Origin: Wurfbainia villosa
Lineage: Eukaryota; Streptophyta; Magnoliopsida; Zingiberales; Zingiberaceae
Reading direction: 5' to 3'
Length of the DNA: 64,000 nucleotides
Assembly: GCA_025175895.1 (NCBI GenBank)
Contig: CM045991.1
Location: forward strand, 81,517,174 to 81,581,173
In this document: piece after piece, positions 22,845 to 32,647 of the stretch
Layout of the letters: every line of letters begins with the position of its first letter
How positions within the stretch are numbered: position 1 is the first letter of the stretch
Made by a program: the position numbers and the translations under genes
The notes under the pieces: generated by a model
Told to the model about the DNA's origin: nothing
Databases searched by the model: none
The model's input: the letters and a program-made list of their open reading frames with translations, nothing else

Positions 22845-24693
22845 GTGTCAACTTTAATTGGATGGGTAGTTAACCTAACCATGGTAAAGGTGGCACCTTA
22901 GGTCATTTTCAAGGTTATGGATACCTTGGAAATTGGTTTGAATTAATATTCTAAAGGATTTTAGGATGTGCCAATATTATCTTGAAAATTATAAAAAATC
23001 AATCAAATTGACACAAACTAGGTTTAGAGGTCATGGTGTGTCATTTTGAGTTTTTGGCACACTTTGAGGATAAGTGACATTAAGGCAAAATTGTATTTAA
23101 TTCTAGAAATGGCAATTTGGGTTTAACACTTAGGTATTTAATACATTAGCATTTTTCAATTTCCATGCTTTGTTTGCCTTGCCATGTCATGACATCATGC
23201 TTCTTTTAATCATATAAAATGTCATGATTATGCTTAGAACTTTTTATGTCATGTATGCTTAGGTTATATCATATGTCATGACATCATGATCATTGGCCAT
23301 ACTTATTTATGTCATCATTTATGCTATAATAATTCATGCATTAATTAAAATTGATCCAAGGACTATGGCATGATTTGAAGTCCCATATATAAGGGAATCA
23401 AATAGAGTTTCCTAGAAAAATACATGAAACCTTAGTTTAAGATGAACAAAACCCACATCTCACATCAAATTGACATGTGTGTGTTTTCAAACACCCTAGA
23501 CACATGTGAGATGCTAGGAAATGAGTTAAATTCAAGGTGTATAGTTTTTGCATCTAGATGAACTCAAACTCATCTTATACCATGAATGAATCATGAGGAA
23601 AGCTTATGTACAAGTGATGTGCATTAAGCCCATAGACCATGGTTCAATATAAGATTTCAAAACTATTTCAAAATCATTTTGAAAAACCTTGGTGTAGTCT
23701 ATCTTTTGATAAAAGTCACCATTGATGATGTTGATACAAAGTGAGCTCAAAACAATGAAGTTTTTCTCATTTTTGAACTTTGTATCAATTTTCACTATTT
23801 TGTGGGTAAATTATTTTTCAAATATTTTTCACCCATTGTATTTGACATGAGTATTATACGTACGAAGTTTCAAAATTTTTCAAAATACTTATATTTACTT
23901 ATGAATTTTTGAAATTCATTTTCTGTTTTTGATTTCTGCATTTTACAGATATCAGTCGACTGCTTCTTGATGGCAATCGACTAATGCATAGGGTAGTCAA
24001 CTGATTACTGTCAGAGTCGACTACCAATGTTGATTTCGGGTAAACAAGGATGTTTATCCCATGTTTAAGCTATATTAGGCTACCCTAACTGCTCCTAATC
24101 CTAGGATATGCTTTGGAAAGCATTGAAAAGGGTGAAAATCCATTGGATATGGATTAGGAGAGTTGTTTAGGGTGCGTATCAATTTTAAGGTGTGTGAAAG
24201 TTCAAGATTGAACTTTTACCCTTAATCTTGATGGTTTAGTGTTCCTATAGGCTTAGGGACTATCCAAGGACATTGTTGGTGCAATGGTCAAGGGGGAGCA
24301 AGACTTTAGGGGGAGGTATCCATCATGGGATGATGGATGTGTTCTTCCTCATGAGGGGGAGAAATGGAAATGTGAGATGCCCAATTAGAAATTTGAGAGA
24401 GTTTATAGGAAGCCTCTCTTAAGTGATATGGGACTTTATCACTAGGAAGAGTGAAGGCATCCTAGATGTTCTTTGACCAAGAGGGAGATTGTAAGATCTC
24501 ATTGGGATATGAGACATTGACCTCCTTGGGGAGAAACTTTTTTATGTATGTCAAAAAGGGAGAGAATTTATAGGAGAAGTTATGGTAGAATTTGGGATTA
24601 CCAATTTGGGAGAATTGGTAAGGAGATTTGAGTTAGGTGGCCTAACTCAATGTTTTGTTTGTGGTTTTTGTCAAATATCAAAAAGGGAGAGAT
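22845..24693 (+). mobile_element. Family-C element C-a: post-gag internal region, noncoding
   Basis: This matches the post-gag region of element C from 30810 to its 3' LTR. The 5' LTR and gag are cut off by E. It contains spaced ATGTCATG repeats (23180-23320), a short CAGTCGACTG palindrome cluster (about 23950-24025), the 69-nt hairpin block (24092-24160), a purine-tract ladder (about 24290-24690) and no coding frame. Confidence 0.85.
24092..24216 (+). other. Structured block, copy 1 (C-a)
   Basis: Outer arms CTCCTAA (24092-24098) and TTAGGAG (24154-24160) enclose two hairpins: ATGCTTT-gg-AAAGCAT (24108-24123) and ATCCAT-tggat-ATGGAT (24138-24154). A further hairpin, AAAGTTCAA-ga-TTGAACTTT, follows at 24197-24216. 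The outer arms can extend to 10 bp here, at the cost of the second hairpin. Six more copies of similar length lie in the window. Confidence 0.75.
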
Positions 24694-26205
24694 TATTGGT
24701 ACAATCGGCCCAGGTCATGATTGACCAGACTCGAGTTGGACTCGAGTAGTCTTTTGATGTTTGACAATGGTTTGGGGAGATTATTGGTGTAATCGACCCG
24801 GATCATGATTGACCAGACTCGAGTTTGACTCGAGGGGTATTTTGATATTTGACGATGGTTTGACCATTGTTTGACTATATAGTTGACATGGGGTTGACCA
24901 TATGATGGAGAACTTCAAATCATGTGTACTTGGCATGGAAAGTCCAAGCATGGGTCTTTGCAAGGGAAAGTCCAAGCTTGAGTCTTGGCAAATGGAAAGT
25001 CCAACATGGGTTGGCAAGGGAAGTCCAAGGGGTAATATTGGCGGCGTAAAGTCCAAGGGTGGAGTCTTGGCAGCATAAGTCCAATGGTTGGCGGCGTAAA
25101 GTCCAAGCGGGAGTCTTGCCAACATAAGCCCAATGTGCCTTGGTGGTGTAGACCACATTAACATGACAATAGCTGATGGAAGCACCTGAAGCCTAGCGTA
25201 TGGATGAACAAGTCATGGATTACTTGGAGGGATTCGATAGGCGTGAGACTGACGAAGGTGGCTAGAAGGCTTAGATCTAGGCTAAGGGTGGTCTAGCAAG
25301 TATGAGGGCATCATACTTGGTGTTAAAACCTCAGGGATGAGGTTATCGATTGTGATATTATAGGCGATCGGTGATGTAAGTAAATCTGATGTTATTGTAG
25401 GAAATAGCCTAGCGATCATTGCCCGGCATTGGGGCGATCGTGATGTCCTGATCAATCAACTGATCAGGTGATCCATCGACTGTTGGTCGAGTTTTCAGGA
25501 ACAAAAATTTTTTAGTCGACTGTTAGGGTTTGATAGTCGAGTGATGGCTCGATCAGTCGACTGATGGGCATGATCAGTTGACTGATGGTCTATCTGTTGG
25601 AACTTATCCAATGTGGCTCGGGTCATTGTGAGACAACGGCTATAGGAGCAGTCGACTGATAGTCTCGATCAGTCGACTGTTAGGCGAAATCCAACCCGAA
25701 TGCAGGTTATAAAAGCAGCTCATGGAGAAGAATTTTGCAATGGTTCTCTTGGGCGATTTGAAGGGGAATAGTTGGTGCTTGCCAGTCCTTCAAGGATAGT
25801 CCAAGGCAATCAAAGATCAAGCAATCAAAATCTCCTTGTAAAGTGTTTTTCTTTGCTTGTATTGCATTTCATATTTGTAGTTGCTTGTATCCATTGTATT
25901 ACTTAGTGTAATCATTTGTACAAGGTTTCTCTGCCTCCGACTTGTTGTTGAGAAGGAGTATTATTGATTAGTGGTGTTGATTGCATCGCTAGAGCTCATT
26001 TGAGCTCAATCCGTGGAGTAGGAACCTTGAGGTTCCATAACACATTATATCTCATGTACTTGTGCTTGTGTTGTATATTTGTTGTATCATTTCTATATTC
26101 CGCTGCGTACTAACAATCATAGGCAAGCACGTAATCAAATTCCATCACGCAATGTCGAATCTCTATTTACCCCCCCCCCCTCTAGAGGACATCACGGTCC
26201 CAACA
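24694..26205 (+). repeat. Family-C LTR 1 (3' LTR of C-a)
   Basis: This follows the purine tract AAAAGGGAGAGAT. It starts TATTGGTACAATCGG (TG mutated to TA) and ends ACGGTCCCAACA. The first 88 bp are duplicated (second start at 24782). In order: CCAAG...CTTGG array (about 24920-25140), the CAAGTATGA stem (25297-25319), palindromes (about 25450-25680), TATAAAAG (25708-25715), leader hairpins (25927-26040) and an 11-C run near the end. A family-C LTR fragment follows without an insertion junction. Confidence 0.85.
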
Positions 26206-26775
26206 GAGTCTTGGCAGCATAAGTCCAATGGTTTGGTGGCGTAAAGTCCAAGTGTGTGTCTTGGCAGCATAAGCCCAAATGTGCCTTGGCGGTATAGACC
26301 ACGTTAGCATGATAATAGCCGATAGACGCACCTAAAGGTTAACGTATGGATGAACAAGTCATAGATGACTTGAAGGGATCCGATAGGCATGAGGCTGATG
26401 GAGGTGGCAAGAAGGCTTAGGTCTAGGATAAGGGTGGTCTAGCAAGTATGAGGGCATCATACTTGGGGTAAACCTCATGGTTGAGGTCTAGCATTCGACT
26501 GGGGTTATGGACCAGTCGATTGGTCAAGTGTTTTGACACTTGGCAGCCGAGTTGACTCTGAGCAGTCAACTGGAATTATGATCATTCGACCGGGACTCAC
26601 TCAATTCGACATTCGATGGTCATGTGGTTTGAGGTTGATCCCGGCGATTGGGCGATCGATTGTTTGATCAGTCGACTGACATGGAGGTCAGTCGATAGAT
26701 GGTCGAGGACACGGGCACAAAATGTCTCCAAGTCAACTGTTAGGGTTTGACAGTCGAGTGGGGGCATGAACAATC
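26206..26775 (+). repeat. Family-C LTR 2, fragment
   Basis: This begins in the middle of the CCAAG...CTTGG array and runs through the CAAGTATGA stem (26443-26465) into the palindrome array (about 26490-26775). It then switches into the internal region of a family-C element. It lacks both LTR ends and the TATA box. Confidence 0.8.
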
Positions 26776-27349
26776 GACAGATGGGTATCATCCTAACTAC
26801 TCCTAACCCTTGGATATGCTTTGGAAAGCATTGGCAAGGGTGAAAATCCATTGGATATAGATTAGGAGAGTTATTTGGGTGTGTATCAAGTTTAAGGCAT
26901 GTGAAAGTTCAAGTTTGAACTTTTGCCCTTAATTTTGATGGTTTAGTGTTCCTATAGGCTTAGGGACTCTCCAAGGACATTGTTGGTGCAATGTTCAAGG
27001 GGTAGGAAGCCTTTAGGGGGAGGTTATCCATCATGGGATGATGGATGTGTTCTTTCTCATGAGGGGGAGAATTTGGAGAAGTGAGGATTGCCTCTCTTTA
27101 GTGATATGGGGCCTATCACTTGGAAGAGTGAAGGCATCCTAGATGTTTTGGACCAAGGGGGAGATTGTAAGATCTCATTGGGATATGAGACATTGACACC
27201 CTTAGGGAGAGCCTTTTTGATGTATGTCAAAAAGGGAGAGAATTAATAGAATATGGGAATTCCCAATTTGGATAATTGGGAGAATTTGTTTGAGTTAGTC
27301 TTCAAACTCAAAGATGTTGGTTTTTGTCAAACATCAAATAGGGGGAAAT
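26776..27349 (+). mobile_element. Family-C internal fragment before LTR 3
   Basis: This matches 32090-32647: the 69-nt block (26800-26868), the AAAGTTCAA hairpin, then the purine-tract ladder ending at LTR 3 (27350). It shows that the LTR at 27350 is also a 3' LTR of a preceding copy. Confidence 0.82.
26800..26868 (+). other. Structured block, copy 2
   Basis: 69 nt, with the ATGCTTT/AAAGCAT hairpin intact. ATGGAT has become ATAGAT, leaving one mismatch in the second hairpin. Outer arms CTCCTAA/TTAGGAG are intact. Confidence 0.72.
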
Positions 27350-29038
27350 TGTTGGTGCAATCAGCCCAGGTCACAATTAACCAGACTCGAGTTTGACTCG
27401 AGTAGTGGTTTGATGTTAGTGTTTTGGTGTTTGACATTGATTTTTGACAAAGGAGTTGATCGTTGTTTGATAATGGGTTGACTAGATGGTTGACATGGGA
27501 TTGACCATATGATGGAGAAGTCCAAGTGGGACACTTGGTGATGGAAAGTCCAAGTCTTGGGTTTTTAGCATGGAAAGTCCAAGTCTTGGGCACTTGGCAT
27601 GGAAAGTCCAAGCATGAGTCTTGGCAAGGGAAAGTCAAAGCTTGAGTCTTGGCAATTGGAAAGTCAAAAATGGGTTGGCATGGAAAGTCCAACCATGGGT
27701 CTTGGCAAGGGAAAGTCCAAGCTTGAGTTTTGGCAAATGAAAAGTCCAACATGGGCTGGAAAGGGAAGTACAAGGGTTGGTATTTGCAGCATAAAGTCCT
27801 AGCGGAAGTCTTGGCAGAATAAGTCCAATGGTTGGCGGCGTAAAGTCCAAGCGTGTGTCTTGGCAGCGTAAGCCCAATGTGCCTTAGCGGTGTAGACCAG
27901 CTTAGCATGACAATAGCCGATGGAAGCACCTGAAGGTTAACGTATGGATGAACAAGTCATGGATGACTTGGAGGGATCTGAAAGGTGTAAGACTGACGGA
28001 GGTGGCTAGAAGGCTTAGGTCTAGGCTAAGGGTGGTCTTGCAAGTACGAGGGCATCATACTTGGGGTAAACCTCATGGTTGAGGTGTAGCAGTCGACTGG
28101 GGTCATAAACCTGTCGACTGGTCAAGTGTTTTGACACTTGGCAACCGAGTCAACTTGTAGCAATTGACTGGGATTATGACCAGTCGACTGTCGTGAGTCG
28201 ACTGGCGATCGACTACGGTTGAGTTGCCATCACAGACGCAAGGCGCCTCAACTGGCCTCGGCTGCGGCTACCATAGATCCAAGGCACCTCGACTGGCGCC
28301 TCGACTGCTTGATCAGTCGACAACCATGAAGGTGCAGTCGACTGATGGGTTGGTCACGAGAGTAGAATGCTCGGTAGCTGACTTTTCAGTTGGCTACGGG
28401 CTTGGTAGTCAACTGATGGGTAAAGGCAGTCGACTGCCAGTGTATCCGTTGAATTTTTCCAACGTGGATTAAGTCGTTGTGAGACAACGGCTACAGGAGC
28501 AGTCGACTGGGGCCTTATGGCAGTTGACTGCTACGCCGAAATTAGCCTGAGTTGTAGCTTTAAAAGAAGCTCAAAGGGGAGGATTTTAGCATCGATTTGC
28601 TAGTGCAAATCAGGGTCTTCAAGTGTGGTTCAAGGAATCAAACAAGCAAGCATCCAAAGCGCATTTGTAATGTTTTCTTTACGTGTTTTTGTCTATTTCA
28701 CTTGTAATTGATTGTATTTCTTTTGTATTACTTTTGTAATCCTTGTACGAGGTTTCTTCGCCTCCGACTTGTTGTCGAGAAGTAGTTTATTGGTTTAGTG
28801 GTGGTGTTTGCATCGCTAGGGCTCATTCGAGCCCAACCCATGGAGTAGGAACCCTAAGGTTCCGAACCACGTTATATCTTGGTGTTATTGCATGTGATTG
28901 TGTTGTTTGTCTTTGTTTTAGTTTGTGCTTTTATTTTCTGCTATGCACTAATCATTTTAAAGAGACAAGCACAATCGAATTACATCAAGCAAATCGAGAA
29001 CGCGCCATCCTTCCTCTAGCGACGTCCAATTCCTAACA
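27350..29038 (+). repeat. Element C 5' LTR (LTR 3 of the array)
   Basis: This 1689-bp LTR starts TGTTGGTGCAATC and ends CCAATTCCTAACA, followed by a primer-binding site. It has a CCAAG...CTTGG dyad array (about 27520-27900), the CAAGTACGA stem (28041-28063), palindromes (28089-28540), a TATA-like TTTAAAAG (about 28559-28566) and the leader hairpins (28748-28866). Confidence 0.92.
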
Positions 29039-29040
29039 AG

Positions 29041-29053
29041 TGGTATCAGGGCC
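29041..29053 (+). promoter_or_regulatory. Element C primer-binding site
   Basis: TGGTATCAGGGCC, one mismatch to the initiator tRNA-Met complement, two bases after the LTR end. Confidence 0.88.
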
Positions 29054-29101
29054 CGAGGCTCTTCTACGGATTAACAACCGGGAACAAAAGGGTTAGAGGA
29101 G

Positions 29102-30799
29102 ATGGAGCTACCTAAGGACGGATTGGGGTACGCCATCGACGTTCCTCCACCATACGACCAGGAAGACTTTCCAGCATGGAGGGTGAGAATGGAGACATTC
29201 TTGATGATGACATAGAAGATTGGTTCATCATCATGGAAGGTTTCAAACCCCCTAGGGATAAGAAGGGAGATGTCCTCAAATTAAAGAAGTCGACCCAAGA
29301 GAAACACCTAAAATTCAAGATCGAAATTAAGGAAACAAAACTTTTAGAAAATTTGATTCCCAATGAAATTTTGTGCAAGCTAGGGGACTACATGGATGCC
29401 TAGGAGCTATGGAGCAAGTTGGCAAGATTTCATGAGAACCCGTAACCGGTCCAAGAAGATGAGGAAGAAGAGGAGTGCTCATCCTCCCAAGCTCAAGAAG
29501 AAGAAAGCACATCATCTTCATCCCAAGAGCTTGAGGATTCGAAGGTTGATAGGGAATCAACATCCGGATCGGAAGAGGTAGAATAATTGGAGGAAGCCTC
29601 CACCTCTTGAATTGAGGGGGAGGAGAGAACTTCCCCACCGGAGCCAACTCAAGATGAACCATCTACCTCCGGTCGAGAAGATGAACAAGATCAAGAGTCT
29701 TCCACCACCGACCTAGGTAACTCAAGCACATTAATAAATAACAAAAATCATATTATGTGTTTTGAGTGTAGGGAATATGGGCACTATAAGAGCAAGTGTC
29801 CTAAGAAGGTCAAGAAGGCTCAATCGACACCAAAAGTCAAGGATGTCGGTGCCCCAATTAGAAAGAGCAAGGAGCACGTGGTGTGCTTCAAGTGCTAACA
29901 ATCGGGGCATTATAGGAGTCAATGCCCTTAGGGGAGGAAGAAGGGTCAAGAAGAAGCATCACAAGTAGGGGGAGCTTTACAATCAAACCCTAAGGTAAAA
30001 TTCAATAATGCACCTTCATATTTTTATGTTAAAAAGTATGCTTTCAATACTCTTGCAATTGTGCATAATCATAAGGAACATACTAGAAATAATAGATTTT
30101 ATTCCTTAGGGGCTAAACATGTCAATCTTAGAAATAAGGAGAAATTTGGGACTCATATCCCTAAAACAATCCTACCTAGGGAAACTATTAGGAAAGTTGA
30201 ATACCATCTAGGCATTAATCCCAAGAACCATAGACATATGCCTAGGAAAGGGAAAAATACTCAAAGAAATAATGGGCCCACAAAATTTGAGAAATTAGAG
30301 CTAAAAAATCAAGTTTTGAGGTCAAAACTTGAGAAACTTGAAAAGACCATTAGGAAAATGAAAAATCAAATGCAAGGGTCAAATGGTCAAACTCTAGGAG
30401 CTAGGAGTCAAAACCTAATGGGTAAGAGACAAGAACCATCTAAAAGGCAAGGTTTGGGTCAGAAGCCTATGTCCAAGAAGGTAATGACTACTTATCACAA
30501 TGTTCCATTTGATTATGGAACTCAATCTAGGTCTAGGAAAACCAAGGTCACAAGAAAAGTCAACCCTAGAGTTGACCATGGTAAGTGCCTAGTGGCTAAG
30601 GTTTCGAAGAAACCTAAGGAAGCCACTAAGAAGGTTACAAGGGGAGTCACCCCTAGAATTAACCTAAATGACCAATAATGCTAAGCCTAGGAGGGTCATT
30701 AGGAGGGTATATAGGGAAGTTATCCCTAAGAAATACCTAGTAAACCCAAGGAGCTCCAATAGGTATTGGGTTCCTAGGATCATGATCGATTCACGCTAA
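29102..30799 (+). pseudogene. Element C gag (gag-only element)
   Basis: ATG 29102 opens MELPKDGLGY...FPAWRVRMETFL, colinear with the H gag. Breaks include a frameshift near 29212, a TAG at 29401-29403, further stops in the acidic region, one stop inside the second zinc knuckle, and a shift near 30680. Recognisable parts are an acidic Ser/Glu segment (29450-29700), knuckle 1 CFECREYGHYKSKC (about 29759-29800), knuckle 2 (about 29883-29925), and a coiled-coil-like LELKNQVLRSKLEKLEKTI (about 30298-30357). A Lys/Arg-rich tail ends in RYWVPRIMIDSR and TAA at 30797-30799. In Sireviruses a protease frame would follow here; nothing of the kind is present. Confidence 0.85.
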
Positions 30800-32633
30800 A
30801 TGGGTTAGGATGTGTCAACCTTGTTGGATGGGTAGTTAACCTAACCATAGAAAAGTTGACACTTTAGGTCATTCCCAAGGTATTGTGACACTTTGAAAAT
30901 GTGGTTTGAATTTAATACTAAAGGTTTTTAGGATGTGCCAATATATTTTGAAAATTATGAGAAATTGATCAAATTGGCACAATTAGGTCTTAGAGGTCAT
31001 AGTGTGTCGTTTTGGGTTTTTGGCACACTTGGGAGATAAGTGTTATTATCGAAAAATTAACTTAATCCAAACAAATGGAAACTAATATTAAAATTTTGGT
31101 ATTATTATACCTTTATATTTTATTTGTCATGCCTTGATTGTCATATAACATGTTATGACATCATTCTTATTCTTTATCATATAAATGTCATGATTATGCT
31201 TAGGGCTTATCTTTTATGTCATGTGTATTTAGATTTAATCATATGTCATGACATCATGATTTTTGGCAATACTTATTTATTTTATCATTTATGTCATGAT
31301 CATTCCATGCATTAAGAAAAATTGATTTAAGGACAATTGGCATGACTTGAAGTCCCATGTATAAGGGAATCAAGTAGTGTTGTCTTAGAAAATGCATGAG
31401 GTCTTAGATTAGGATGAACAAAACCCACATCTCACATCACATTGACATGTGTGTGTATTCATACACCCTAGAAACATGCGAGATGTTAGGAAATGAGTTA
31501 AGTTCAAGGTGCATAGTTCTTGCATCTAGATAAACTCAACTCATCTTATACTATGGATGAATCATGAGGAAAGCTTATGTACAAGTCATGTGCATTAAGC
31601 CCATAGACCATGGTTCAATATTAGGTTTTAAAAACATTTTAAAATCATTTTGAAAAACCTTGGTGAAGTCTATCTTGTGATATAAATCATCATTGATAGA
31701 GTTGATATAAAGTAGGGTCAAAACATTTAACTTTTCAATGGTTTTAAACTTTGTGTCAATCTCATTATTTTATGAATATTTTATATTTCCAATATTTTTC
31801 ACCCATAACAATTGACTTAAGTATTATACATATGTATTTTTGTGACTTTTTGTATTATATATAATTACTTATGATTTTTCAAAATTTGATTTCTTAAGTT
31901 GTTTTCTGTAAACTGCAGAAATCAGTCGACTGAAAAGGATTCAAGAGCAGTCGAGGCGGTGCCTCGACTGCAGCTGCTATCACTCGACTAACCTTAAGGG
32001 CAGTCGACTGATAGCTGAAAGAGTCAACTGTCAGGCTTGATTTTGGGTAAACAAAGATTGTTTAGCCTGATTTCAGCTGTGTTAGGCTACCCTAACTGCT
32101 CCTAACCCTAGGATATGCTTTGGAAAGCATTGGAAAGGGTGAAAATCCATTGGATATGGATTAGGAGAGTTGTTTGGGTGTGTATCAGGTTTAAGGTGTG
32201 TGAAAGTTCAAGTTTAAACTTTTGCCCTTAAGTTTGATGGTTTAGTGTTCCTATAGGCTTAGGGACTCTCCAAGGACATTGTTGGTGCAATGGTCAAGGG
32301 GGAGGAAGCCTTTAGGGGGAGGTTATCCATCATGGGATGATGGATGTGTTCATCCTCATGAGGGGGAGAATTTGGAGAAGTGAGGATTGCCTCTCTTTAG
32401 TGATATGGGACCTATCACTAGGAAGAGTGAAGACATCCTAGATATTTTGGACCAAGGGAGAGATTGTAATATCTCAATGGGATATGAGACATTGACACCC
32501 TTGGGGAGGGCCTTTTTGATGTATGTCAAAAAGGGGAGAATTAAGAGAATTTGGGAATTCCCAATTTGGATAATTGGTAGAATTGGTTTGAGTTAGTGTT
32601 CTAACTCAAATATGCTGGTTTTTGTCAAACATC
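30800..32633 (+). other. Element C post-gag noncoding region
   Basis: About 1.8 kb without pol. It contains ATGTCATG-type repeats (31135-31260), a small palindrome cluster (31921-32030), the 69-nt block (32099-32167) and a ladder of purine tracts (32296-32540). The same layout is in C-a, H, I, J and L, so it is a family trait and not a chance deletion in this copy. Confidence 0.82.
32099..32167 (+). other. Structured block, copy 3 (element C)
   Basis: 69 nt with outer arms CTCCTAA/TTAGGAG and both inner hairpins perfect. The downstream hairpin near 32203-32223 is partly weakened (TTCAAG...TTAAAC). Confidence 0.75.
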
Positions 32634-32647
32634 AAAAAGGGGAAGAT
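32634..32647 (+). promoter_or_regulatory. Element C polypurine tract
   Basis: AAAAAGGGGAAGAT directly precedes the TG of the 3' LTR. Five similar tracts lie upstream in the preceding 350 bp. Confidence 0.88.
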
